A stretch of DNA of 64,000 nucleotides from positions 124,001 through 188,000 of the forward strand of contig VFIW01000043.1 in assembly GCA_006386115.1 (NCBI GenBank), in the 5' to 3' direction. The position numbers and the translations under genes are program-made. The first letter of the stretch is position 1. Each line of letters opens with the position of its first letter. Under the pieces are notes generated by a model that was given only the letters and a program-made list of their open reading frames with translations, was not told where the DNA came from and searched no databases. Shown here piece after piece: positions 49,954 through 61,036 of the stretch. The DNA is from Globisporangium splendens. Its lineage: Eukaryota; Oomycota; Peronosporomycetes; Pythiales; Pythiaceae.

Positions 49954-52821
49954 TTACGTCTCGTCGGCATCACTGTAGAAGCGAATGGTGCCATCATACG
50001 AAGATGTGGCGAGCTGTGGGTACAATGGGTTGAATGCGACGCAGGTGACCACGTCCGTGTGGCCAGTTAGTTTCCGCAAGCAGCGGCCCGTTCGGATATC
50101 GTGGAGATACGCCGTGCGATCCTCGGAGCCCGTCGCGATGTATCGCATGCACGGACTGAACGCGACGCCAAGCGGGTGCACGCGGTTCACGTGCTCGCCG
50201 AAGCGCATGACGCAGTTGTCGGCGCGGATGTCCCACAGATGGATCGTGCTGTTCAGCGCGCTGCTCAGCAGCAGGTCGTAGAAATTCGACAGGTGGCTCG
50301 TGAAGCACGACGCTTTCGGCAGCGCGATGGTGTGCGCCGCGCGCGCATGCGCATCGCTGATCAGACGCAGCGTCTTGCCGCCCACAGCGGCATCGAGTAT
50401 CCGCAGCGAGCAGTCCGAGCCGGCGGCAATGATGACGGACGACAGGAACGAGCTGTTCACGCACGTGAGCGCCGTGAGACTCTGCATGGCATCCATCGTC
50501 CATTCGGCGACTTTTTTCTTGCGACTCGTGTTCTCTTCCACCAGAATGTCGTTCTTCTTGGCTTTCTTCGTCTGTGCACGCGCGTGGAGCTCGTCGAGTT
50601 CGAACTGGTGGAGCCGAATCGCGTTGCCGCATCCCGACACGATGAACTTGTCCATGTAGAAGAACATGGCGTCGACGATCTCCTGCTTCGTGACTTTCTT
50701 GGCACTGCTGCTGTTGTTTTTGAAGGACCGAGTAGCAGGAGCTGAGGCAGAAGGCTTGAGTTTCCCTGGTGAAGTGGACGCAGGCGGCACGCCATGGAAT
50801 GTCAACGACGCTACGTCGCTGTCAGCGAGCCACACGCGCGCCGATTTGTCCCTAGACGTGGTCACGACCATCTGGTTGTTGTGGCTCCAGTGGATCGACC
50901 GCACGGCGTTGTCACGACCAACAAACACGCTCCCAGTCTCGCCTCGGAAGCGGCTGAACGGGAGCTTGCACACTTGCGCCACTTTATCCTGCCCGCTCGT
51001 CGCGAGCCACTTGGCATCATGGGAGAACTCGATATGGTGGATCGCGCCGTTGTGCAGCGTGCTGCACGGCAGTTCGTGCTTCTGCTGGAAATGCTGCAGC
51101 ATCCCACATTGCATCGGGTATTCTTTGAGAAACGCGTCGACGACAGCAGGTGGCTTTAATGAGCGCGCAGACGCAGGCGTCTTTCGATCCTGGATGCTGG
51201 TTCGCTTCCCCATGCCAAAGGGTAACGACGCACCATACCCGGACGATTTCACGCGACTGTGGAACGTGATCGGCTTGTCGAGTGATTTCCCTGCTTTCTT
51301 CTTGAGCAGTTTCGAGCCTGCAACCACGGCGAGTGATGGGAGGTTCAGGACACTGTCTTGCGGTGGTGGTCCCGTTGGAAGCACTGAGATGATCGAAGAC
51401 GCAATGCTGCTGCTGGTGTTCGTGCTTGCGGATGCGCTCTCATGGCACTGATTGCTGCTACAGGATCCCGAGGTTCCGGCGCAAACGGCTGTAAAGGATC
51501 GAAGAGGTCATTCCAGGCAGCTCAGCCCTCGTGTACGTGAGACCACCGCCAGGCGATGTTAGAGTCACCGCTTGCATCTGAGCTTGAATCTGCGCGATCT
51601 CTTGGGACTGCTCGCTTCGAGCCCACGGCAGGAGCGAACTGATGGCGTTGGGCGATTCTCGTAGCAGTCCCTGGATTTCCTCTTGCCGCTGCATATATAT
51701 GAACAAAAAAGGTTTAGCATGAGCGCTGTTGAAATGCGAGCAGCGGCAAGACTGTACCTGCTTTTTCCAGAGCAGTTTGCGCAGAAAGCTCTCGATATTC
51801 GCGACCATGATCTGTTTTGCAAAGTCGCCCAGCAGCGAGAAGACCCGGATCGTGCCATCGGCAAACCCAATCGAGAGATCACCAGTACGCGGATTCGTCG
51901 CGAGTGATAAAATCGCGAACGCAGACAACACGGACGACTGAAACAAGAGCGCCTTCGCTGCGAGATCCCAAATCTAGAAAAAGTCAATTGTGCACACAGA
52001 GAGTTAGCCACGTTCTCTCTCTCGGCACATATATGTATTTGGACCGAATTTGTACCTTGAAAGTCCGGTCTTCTGAGCAAGTGAGAAGCAGGTGGTGGTG
52101 GATTGGATGGAACGCGCACTTCATCACCTAATCAAGCAGAATCGATAGACGCAACGTCAGCACACAACACAGTAGGCTCCCAAAGCAATACCATCGGTGA
52201 TTTGCAATACATACCCGAGCCAGATGGCCTTCAAGCGTCACAAACACTTCGCTTCGATAACCACAAACACTTGGACGATGCGGTCGCAGCAAAGCGCGAC
52301 GAGCGTTCCCGTATGATCAAACGCGACGCTGCTGGGCTCCGCCTGCAGATTTTCACATAGCGTGACCTTGGAGATATGCACAAAGGCACGGATTTGCCAC
52401 ACCACCACACTAAATACAAGAAAACAAAGCAAACAACAGCAGCATGTGAGTTGACGGCTTTTGTTTCGTGCAGCACACTGATGGCGACATGTTCACGTAC
52501 CAGTCGCTTGACGCTGAGCACAAGGTCACATGAGACGAACTGGAAGCCTGATAGATGCACACGCTCAAGGTGGCTCGATAGCTCAACCTCATGGGGCACA
52601 TGCGCGCCTTGGAGCTCTGTTTCATCGTCGACCTGGGGCTCTTCACTGCCTTTGGCTGCCCTTCCTGGCCTTGAGTCAGCGAACTGTGGGTTGCGCCGCA
52701 CGCGGACGAGCGTACGGTCTGCGTACTCGAGCGCCAGCGCTGTGCAGACGCGACAGGAATCCGCGGCCGTGACGGTCGCCTTTGGTTTCCATTGCCAGGA
52801 CGCCTCGCCGCGCACTTGCAT
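49954..52821 (-). CDS. WD40-repeat protein, WDR27-like, with two apparent frameshifts
   Basis: Minus-strand exons: 52501-52821, 52215-52409, 52056-52127, 51758-51973, about 51547-51688, 49954-51488; about 826 residues, the size of animal WDR27. WD repeats are clear: VKCAFHP-like LLLTCSEDRTFK joined to IWDLAAKALL, SIGFADGTIRVFSLL, HIEFSHDAKWLATSGQDKV, SIHWSHNNQMVVTTSRDKSA, AAGSDCSLRILDAAV, IHLWDIRADNCVMRFG, YIATGSEDRTAYLHDIRTG and HTDVVTCVAFNPLYPQLATS. In exon 1 the frame changes after HLERVHLSGFQ (continuing SSSHVTLCSASSD), and in exon 2 after VQVFV (continuing EVFVTLEGHLAR). The two shifts cancel. The last intron donor is ambiguous by 3 bp. It diverges from the SET gene. Confidence 0.75.
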
Positions 52822-52952
52822 GTCGAAGTGAGGAAAATGGATTCACCCCAACAAAAAACGACAGAAAGTTGTTGACAACGCAATATTATTGGCTAAAACA
52901 TAAATTCAATGTGTTTAGTAGGAAAATGATTGGTCAGAATAATGCATTCGAA

Positions 52953-52960
52953 CCAATCAG
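52953..52960 (+). promoter_or_regulatory. CCAATCAG box in WDR27-like / SET divergent promoter
   Basis: CCAATCAG 46 bp before the SET gene ATG; ATTGG also at 52888-52892 and 52929-52933 within the same 184-bp spacer. Confidence 0.4.
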
Positions 52961-53005
52961 TGTCGGGGGCACTGCTCGAAATTCGGCGACTCGAGTTCCA
53001 TCAGC

Positions 53006-54752
53006 ATGCGACAGGGAACGCGCAGAAAGGGGATGACGACGATGGGAGGCGATGGCGGCGCTGCCAACGGCGGTCTGCGGCTGTCCATGTACGTGCTTTT
53101 GACGTGGCTGCACACACTGCGCTTCCGGGCACAAGCGCCCTGTGTCAATTGCCGCTGTTGACGCTGTCCATGTCTGTCCGCAACGCAGAGAAGCACAGGA
53201 GAGAATGGTCGACGAGAGTCGCAAGTCGGGCAACCGCTCCGTGGATGTCGCGCTCGCAGAGATTCGCATCATCTCAAGGAACGTGTATGTCGAGCGCAAA
53301 GAGCGCGCGCTAGCAGAGGTATATTGTGTCGTTCATTTGCGCAAGAAGCAGGCTCGTGTGCATCGTGCGTTGAAGCTCATGGCAAAGGCGTTGACGAGCA
53401 TGGTGCTTTGTCTGGATAGGAAGAAGTGCCGATTTGCTCGTGCACGCCGCCACCGGATGGAAAGATGGGCTGTCTAGATGACTGCGTCAATCGAGCGGTT
53501 CGTCTGCACATGCTTTATCCATTTTCAAATGAATGCAAGGGGTCTAAATGGATCCTTTGGACTGTGTAGGTGCTGGTGGAGTGCATTCCTGGCTACTGTC
53601 CATGCGGAGACAAATGCGCGAACCAGCGGATTCAGCACGGCCAGATGCCGCTCGTGAAGATCATTGACTGCGGCAAGAAAGGTCTCGGGCTCATCACGCA
53701 GCAGGAGATCGGCGCGGGTGCTTTTGTCGGCGAATACAAGGGCGAGATTGTCACGGAGAAGGAGTACCACATGCGACGCCTGGTACGTGATTCTCTGCGC
53801 TATTCTCTCGTATTCTAGCTCATCTTTGACTCACATGCCATGGCTCTCTTACTGTGCTGTGCCTTGCTTAGCGCTATCACAACGAGAAGCATCGGTACAT
53901 GATGGTGCTGAGCGGCGGCGAAGTGATCGATGCGACTCGAATGGGCGGCTATGCGCGGTTCATCAATCACAGCTGCGAGCCCAACTGCGGCGTGGAGAAA
54001 TGGGACGTGAACGGCGAAGAGCGCTGCGGGATCTTTGCCCTTCGCGACATCCATTTAGGCGAGGAGCTCACGTTTGACTACAAATTTGAGTCCTTCAGCA
54101 AATTGGTACGATGCCGTAATTGCTTTGTTCGATCATGCACAGCTTATTAAATGACGCATTACGGAAATGGTTTGTCTAGGAAATGCACGAATGCCTCTGT
54201 GGTTCCGTCAATTGCCGGAAGATCTTTGGGATGAACAATCGGTCCGTGAAGCCCGGGATGAGCAAAGCCGGCAGTGCTGCTGGCGCCAGGTTCTCATACA
54301 ACGCGCTGGTGGAGAAGACCAAAGTGTTTGATCCGATCGGGGGGAAGCATCGGCAGGGGAAGAAAGTGGCCGACTCGCTGCTCGACCGCATCGCGCGCAT
54401 GCTCTTCCACCGCAAGCCCCTGAGCAAGAAGGAGATGCAGTTTCTGCGCATGTCGCGTGTGATGCTCTGCCGGAACCTCACGTCGCATCTGGACAACAAC
54501 TTCCGCTCCATTTGCCTCGAGATGCACTTTCTCTCAGAGAAAGACGGCAAACTGGCGGACGTCCCCGACGTGTTCCCGAGTCTGCGGGACCTGCCGCACT
54601 ACCTGTCGCGGCGGCCACCAGAAGACTTCCAAGTCAAGAAGCTCCGCCTCGACAACCTCACTCAATGGCTCCATGACCGAGCCGCGAAGCAGGAGACAGC
54701 AGCAGACGCACAAGACGCATCGCCACCTCGCTTGGCTGCATTGCATCTCTGA
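53006..54752 (+). CDS. Histone-lysine methyltransferase, AWS-SET-postSET (SET2/ASH1 class)
   Basis: Nuclear SAM-dependent methyltransferase, most likely acting on H3K36. Exons 53006-53088, 53189-53318, 53420-53497, 53570-53782, 53872-54105, 54180-54752 give 436 residues in frame throughout. After a short N-terminus (SRNVYVERKERALAE) comes the AWS cysteine cluster (ICSCTPPPDG, CLDDCVNRA, PGYCPCGDKCANQRIQ), the SET domain (GLGLITQQEIGAGAFVGEY, YMMVLSGGEVIDATRMG, RFINHSCEPNCGVEKW, FDYKFES) and post-SET Cys (ECLCGSVNCRKI). NHSCEPN is the catalytic/pseudoknot motif. The C-terminal 170 residues are basic and unrecognised. There is no PHD, bromo or SRI domain, so it is a compact member. Confidence 0.93.
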
Positions 54753-55304
54753 AAAAAGGATAAACCAGGGGACAAGGTCGCCCATAGAGTGTGTACAAAC
54801 ACAAGAACTGCATGTGTGTATATGCCAACATGTCGGCCGTGTGCACACGGTCAGCGCTCGTATCCAGCAGCGCGTATACGAGCGTGACATGTCGGCACAT
54901 GCTCCCGCCATGATACAATGGCCCCCATCTTGCCCGCCATGTGGAGATGTCCATCAGAAGCAACACAAAAAACACACAACAAAATAAACAGACCCCACAT
55001 TTGCGCATGGTCAGCTTTGCAGGCGCGTGATATTCGAGTCGCCTAGACCAGCAGAACTGAGCAGGCAGCTAGTGCTGATCGTGGATCGCGAGGTTTCGAA
55101 ACGCGTCGACACGGCAGATAGTCTGTGTCGGAGTGTGTGCCACTCACTCGCAGCTGTCTTGCATTTATTTCATTCTCCTTTTCCGCCAATTAAAACGCTT
55201 TCTGATTGAAGGAATTTGATTCGAAGGCAGACCCCTCAATAACCCCCCTTCCTCCGTCCTCTATAGAAGCACTACGTGACGACAGCAGCAATTGACTCGA
55301 CGCA
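54753..55304. other. Intergenic region holding repeat copy B
   Basis: 552 bp between the SET gene stop and the GGNBP2-like start, both on the plus strand. Besides the repeat there is no gene. Confidence 0.4.
54826..55149 (-). repeat. Dispersed repeat, copy B (inverted relative to copy A)
   Basis: 324 bp matching 30705-31027 on the opposite strand. The nearly identical core is 54909-55149; the diverged part is 54826-54908. As in copy A, the core end carrying the GTGTGTGCCACTCACTC sequence faces the next gene start, here 155 bp upstream of the GGNBP2-like ATG. Confidence 0.85.
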
Positions 55305-57302
55305 ATGGTCATGGCGGACACGCGACCCTCGACACCCGCGGAGCCCACGCTGCGCTCCGTTGCGGCCGCCACCAGCAGACTGCGCGCCGAGCTGGACGAG
55401 CTCAACGACGACGATGCGAGCCTTCCCGATTGGGCACTGGCGCTCACGGCGGCCTCTGTTCCCCTCGCGACCAAGCGCCAGTCCTCGTCGTCCACCCAGA
55501 GCAGCAGCGTCACCAGCACAGCGAGCAGCGGCAAGGAGTACTGCGAATCGCTGCACGGGTGCCAGTGCCAGCCGACGCCCGCCGAAGCGCGCGAGTTCCG
55601 CAAGGTGAGCGAGTGTTGTGTGCTGTTGACGTCAATAGTTGAGCGAGCATTGTGTACTAATTGGTGTGTTTATGAAATGTTATGTTAATCATGGTAGCGA
55701 TGGCTGCTGCTGACGGACCATGAGCGCACAGCGTCGCTCCGCGGCGATTTCAACCAGTTCTTGCAGACGACGAACGAGCTTTTGCCGTGTTTGGGGTGTC
55801 GGAATAGCACGGAGGAGCTCTTCCAGAAGCTCATGGAGGGCAGCTACAAGTCGAGTCCACTGATCGTGAGCTCCGGGCTGCAGTTCGAGAACAAGAAGCC
55901 AAAGCAATTCCAGCTCAACGACCTGCACATGACCAACCCGGACGCGTCGCTGACACTGTTCCTGCATCAAGAGCGATGGGGGAACACGTGTCTGTCGAAG
56001 ATTAGCCGCAGTTCCAAAGGCACCAGCTCGCGCGCGCGATGTCCGCTGCATTCGCAACGCGCACGCGGTCGACCGCGGCCCGCTGCCTTTGAAGCGCTGT
56101 GGAATAAACTGTCGGACGAGCACCAGCGCGAGCTTTCCCACATCGACTCGGACCAGTTTCTCACGGACCTCGAGAGTTACTTGCGTCGACACCGCTTTTG
56201 CTGTCGATGTAAGGAAAAAGTGCTGGAGGCGTACGACCTGCTGATCGGCTCGAGTTGTAGTGAAGACGACTGCGAGGACTGCGCCGGATTCGATTGCGCC
56301 GACAAGCACCACGAGCACAGCGACTATGGCGACGAGCTGCACTATACATCCTATTTGTTTGATGAACTCACGTTTTCGCGCACGACGAGCCACATTGTGG
56401 TGCCGTGTCATATTGATTTTATGTCGCAGTTGATGTCGCGCGCCGACCAGGAGATCGTGGGCGATTGGGGCGACCGGCATGCGCGCACCATCGCGGAAGC
56501 GCAAGACGAAGTGCTGATCTGTCTGGGTATGGTGATCTGGGAAAAGATGCAGACGCTGTGGACCCAGTTGCGCACGGAGAAGCGGTCGGAAGAGCTCCTG
56601 GTGCACTGCGCTGTGTCCACTTTGCGCCGCAACTTTGACGTCGCGGTCGAAGCGCTGCACGGGATGGAGATGATGGAGCAGCTTTTAGCAGAGGAGGACG
56701 ACGAGTCGAGACGCTTGGCGAAGAAGAAGGAGAAGAAAAAAGAGAAAAAGAAGAAACGCAAAAGCGCCACCAAGCAGAAGCAGGCAGACAAGTCAGCGCC
56801 GTCGGAGCCAACGAAGGGCTCGAAAACGAAGCGATCGAGTCCACAGCAGCAGCAAAAGGCAGGCGGAGCGCGCAACAACAGCCAGACGCGCTCCAGCAGC
56901 TCTTTGGAATCCCAGTCGAGTAGCCAGGACGACGGCGAGCGCAACATCAACGACAGCGAAGATTCCACGGTCGAAGGCAGCAGCGACCAGAACCAGCCGC
57001 ACCAGTGCACCTCGACCTGCGACGATGTGTGCTCGCTCAAGACGCTGTCGCTCGACGAGCAGATGGAGATGCAGCTGCTGTCGTCCATGGGCTGGGACGC
57101 GTCGAATCGGTTTGCGTCGTCGCTGCCGGAACTCGACGGAGACTCGGACGACGAGGAGAACTACGGGATCCCAGAGGACGAGATCGAGTTTTGGAAGCAG
57201 AACCGCACGAGTCTCGTCCGGAAACGACTCGCGCAGCGCCAAAAGCTGCAGGAGAAGTTCGATCAGTTTGTGTTGCGCACGAACTCGTTAGAGGCAAACT
57301 AA
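55305..57302 (+). CDS. GGNBP2-like protein
   Basis: Homologue of gametogenetin-binding protein 2, a nuclear/cytoplasmic factor of unclear activity. Exons 55305-55604 and 55698-57302 give 634 residues; a second Met lies two codons after the first. The conserved block runs ELLPCLGCRNSTEELF, QFQLNDLHMTNPDASL, RFCCRCKEKVLEAY, DCADKHHEHSDYGDELH and ARTIAEAQDEVLICLG, with cysteine/histidine clusters that probably bind zinc. A lysine run (KKKEKKKEKKKKRK) and Gln/Ser-rich linker precede a C-terminal conserved helix (EDEIEFWKQNRTSLVRKRLA). Its promoter carries repeat copy B. Confidence 0.85.
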
Positions 57303-57509
57303 ACTGCTGCTGTGGCTTGAATGCAAATGTGTTGATACACTTTTCTCCCACCTTGTTTCCTGTTTTCTTGTGAGTCTGAGCAGACTTTGGCTGGACTTCT
57401 CGTACAAAAAAGCCTCGTTATCGTTTTAAACGCATGCACATCACTTCATCGACACGCCTATTACCTCGGGATACATACATATCTTCAATTACTTGTATAT
57501 ATATACTGC

Positions 57510-59786
57510 TCACGACCAAAACGCCTCGATCTCCTTCTCTTGCGATGCGATGGCTTGCTCGATTGTCTCTTTGTGGTCTGTACAAGAAACAAGAGCATTC
57601 GCAACTTCGTGACGGTTCTTCTCGATCAAGCTGTTGTACTTTTCGGCCATGGACGCGTACGATTTCTTCAAAGTCTCAAACTGCTGGCGAGATTGCAATT
57701 CTTGGGTGGCGATGTCTTTTTCATTCAAGATGCTCTCGATTTGCAGTTCGACATCCTCCGTAGTCGCGAGCTTCTGGTTGATGGTAGCTTCCCGCGCCTC
57801 TCGCTCTCTTCGAACAGTATCCTCAATCTTCTTGGCCTTGGATTCGAGAGCTTGTTCCTTCTGATACTCTACATTGAACACTGCTCGGCTGTGCTCAACA
57901 TCTCCCTGAAGCTGCAGCACTTCATCGAGAGCAACACTGCGGCGATCCGAGCGGTTCTTCTTGAAATTCAGCAGAGCTGGGCGGATATGCTGCTTGAGAT
58001 GCTGACTGAGCTGCTGCGCAGCAACAACGCCTCCAGTGTGAGCGTCGATTTCAATTTCATAGTCCACACCAAACGTGTTCTTCGCCATAACTGGCAGCAA
58101 CTTCATATTTGTGGCTCTGATCGAGTACTGCTTGACAAGATTCTCGATCTGAAGACAACAGGAAACAACACACACAAATTGTCAGCTACAGATCGTGCTT
58201 GAGGTCGCTTTTGGGTGAAAGCAAACACTTACCTCATCCATTTGCTCGGCGATCGTGGTTTCTTGTCGCCAGATATTCGACTGAATTTCTTTCTGACGCT
58301 GAGCTGCTAAGTGGCATTGCTCATTCAGTCGCGCTCGCTCTTTAGACATTTGCTCAACATCTTCAGCTGAGAGTTCCTGACTTTCGATGCGAATCGTCAG
58401 GTTTTGGATCTCGCGCTGGCGCGCTTGCAGTTCATGTTCTGTGCATTGAGAAACAGCGCATTTTGAATGTCAGCTTCAACACCTCACACGTGACAAGAAA
58501 GGAAACTTGTCAGCACACCTTTTTTAAGACGCTCTTGATCGCGTTCCTGGATCTTTTGAATCAACGAGGCCTGGTGCGTCTCCAACTGAGCGACAAGCTT
58601 CTTGAACTTCTCCAAATCGCTCAAGCAATCCGCTTTCTTGGAGTTGAGTGCTGGCAGCGACGACTGGAGTGAGAACAAAGAGCAAAGAGCGCATTATGCG
58701 TAAGTATTTACCTCATCATTGCAGTTCAAACCATAGCCAACATGACGTCGTACCTTGGCACTTTTAGCTTGCTCGATGCGTCTCTTCAGTTCCTCGTTCG
58801 CCTTTTCAAGTTCAGAGCACTCACCGCGAATCGCTTGATTTTGCGAGTCTGAGCATATCATATCGTTGTCAGCAGGGTATAAGCAAATAAGACGAGGCAC
58901 AGAATTCTGAAGGAAACTTACCAATCTTGGTCGCCTCGCGTTGCTCAAGCTCGTTGTACCGATCATCATCACCGGCCAAGAACACGCGGTATGCAGTGCC
59001 AAGATACTCGAAGAACGCTTTGTCGCCATTTTCGCCGTCAAACTCCTCGACATTCGTGTCACGCTGGACGATTTCATCATACTAGAATCACATAAACGCC
59101 ATTAATAAGACACAAAGTCGCAATATCTCCAGAATAACACTAGCACGTACACTCAGGAGCTCGATAACCCATGCAATCGATCCCAAAAGCGCTGGCCACG
59201 TGTGCGGACTGCCGACAGCGACGAGCGCTGTCTTACTGATCGCAAACGGATACCGCAGGGTCTTGAGCTGCGTAGCGACGTCTTCTTCAAACTTGACGCC
59301 GAATTCGAACGTCGGGTCCACTTGGCGGAATAAAAACAAGATGATGTTGTAGAAATCCTTTTTCGACGGACCTTTCAGGATCTTTGGCGACAAAACGTGG
59401 TCGTACTGTCGATCGCTGAGGAATTCGATCAGCGCGTGGATGCAGCCATTCATGTACGTCTTGTCTGTGAGCGGTCGCGGGTCGGCGCGTCCACCGCGAG
59501 CCGACATCGACGCGCGCCCGCCATACACACTGCTGCGTCGTCCATTGATCCCGGCATTTCCGATTGATTGACGGGAGATCGAGTTACGCGGTGCTGTCGG
59601 TGGGGGGCGGGGGACTCCATGCGCTGCTGTGGACACTCGACGCGACGCTGTGCCGACTGGACCGATAGACTGGCGCGCAAACGTCTTGGTTGCGCCGAGG
59701 GAGATCCGCGACGAGGGGTTGCTGAGCACCGACGAGCGCGTGTTGAGCTGCGACGACGAGATGGGTCCGAGCGTCGTGCGGCGCAT
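57510..59786 (-). CDS. NDC80: Kinetochore protein NDC80 (HEC1)
   Basis: Microtubule-binding subunit of the outer-kinetochore Ndc80 complex. Minus-strand exons: 59151-59786, 58922-59081, 58754-58848, 58519-58663, 58233-58438, 57510-58148; phases agree, 626 residues. A basic Ser/Arg-rich tail (residues 1-100, with several RxS sites suited to Aurora phosphorylation) precedes the calponin-homology domain: DKTYMNGCIHALIEFLSDR, LKGPSKKDFYNIILFLFRQ, FGVKFEEDVATQLKTLRYPF, SIAWVIELLS. The remainder is coiled coil with a break near LLPVMAKNTFGVDYEIEI. The domain order and length match other Ndc80 proteins. Confidence 0.95.
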
Positions 59787-60349
59787 GGTGGGTGGATAGG
59801 GAGCGTGTTACTGGGTAATGCAGAGTGCGGCTGCTGGTGGAAGGCGTCTGTCGCCTGCGTGTATCGAGGGGAGCGCCGTTAATCTCCTCTGAGAATCTCT
59901 GGTGTCTTCGAGCGTGTCGAGCTTCGTCGGCGTCGTCTGCTGCTTTCTTGAAATGTGAGACTGTTGTTGTTTTTTGGGCAGTGCTCGTCTCTTTTTTTCA
60001 AAATTCAAACCAAAATCGACACTATTGACACATTCGACGTTTTCGACATACTCTTAAATGAGCATCGGGTTTGGGAATTTTAGTCTGAAAAGACGCCCTT
60101 CTCTTTTCGGTTGGCTCCATATGGAATGATGGTCACCGAGCACATATCTGGTGACAAGTTGACTTTGACCAAGGACGAGGACAACACGATTGCCCGCAGC
60201 AGCTAATGCCTCACAAAGAACTTCCATTATCTCGCTATCCGTGCGTCTACTCAAGAGAACCTAAGAGTGAAGCGTCATACTCGATGCAAGAGGGTGTATG
60301 GCCGTCTGTATGGGGTCTGCCTTGAATGATTGAATGATGTTCTAACCAA
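59787..60349. other. Spacer upstream of NDC80, with possible short reading frames
   Basis: 563 bp. Two short frames look mildly protein-like: minus 60054-60227 (MEVLCEALAAAGNRVVLVLG..., 57 codons) and plus 60126-60206 (MMVTEHISGDKLTLTKDEDN...). They overlap on opposite strands, so at most one is real; neither is called as a gene. Confidence 0.25.
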
Positions 60350-60745
60350 ATGATAGACTTGCACGTGGCCACACCAGGTACGCCTGCGCCAGCGATCGAG
60401 ACGCCCGCGCCACAGCAAAGGGTTCACGCTGAAACTGCAGCACCTACGACAGGTAGGTTCAGTGAGACGTGTTTATTCGTTTGTCCACTGTATTGTGAAA
60501 TGTGCACACACTTGTTCACACGCATGCGATCTTTGATTGATCTAGCTCCGGTAACTGCCGTACTAAGTCCTGTGCAAGCCAACACTGCCGCAGAGATCGA
60601 GCTTGTTAACGGTGGACTGTATGCCAAGATCCAAGTCCCACCGGAGAGTCTGGAATCCTGGAAAAAGGTGTTTGTCAACGACTCGACCGCGAGTATCAAC
60701 TACAGCTCTCAATCGGGTGTGGTCCTCGTGATCTCGATGCGTTGA
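60350..60745 (+). CDS. Small Pro/Thr/Ala-rich protein, unknown
   Basis: Exons 60350-60452 and 60546-60745 give 100 residues. The first half is low complexity (ATPGTPAPAIETPAPQQR); the second half has strand-like hydrophobic segments (IELVNGGLYAKIQVPPESL, SGVVLVISMR). The intron has a GTAGGT donor and a GATCTAG acceptor. The 5' end is uncertain: the ATG overlaps a possible splice acceptor (AATGATAG), so upstream exons may exist. I do not recognise it. Confidence 0.45.
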   Translation: MIDLHVATPGTPAPAIETPAPQQRVHAETAAPTTGRFSETCLFVCPLYCEMCTHLFTRMRSLIDLAPVTAVLSPVQANTAAEIELVNGGLYAKIQVPPESLESWKKVFVNDSTASINYSSQSGVVLVISMR

Positions 60746-61036
60746 AACAGTTTTTCCAGTTTATCATACGCATGTATTTCTGTTTCCTTTCTAAAGTGGG
60801 TTCAGAAACAACCTGTTAGAAGTGACAATGTGCAAATTGTATATGTTGGAGACGACATAGTCGATTTGTACCATGTTGGTACCACTGGGTTCCACCACGT
60901 GTACCGCTCCATGTGGTACACTCTGTGACTGGTGGTCGTGTGGGCATTTTGGGTTGCAGATGCTGGTCAAACGCATATTTAAAAGGCTGAAGCCAATTCT
61001 TGCCGCGCATCCACGAACGACAGCCGCGGAGTAAAC

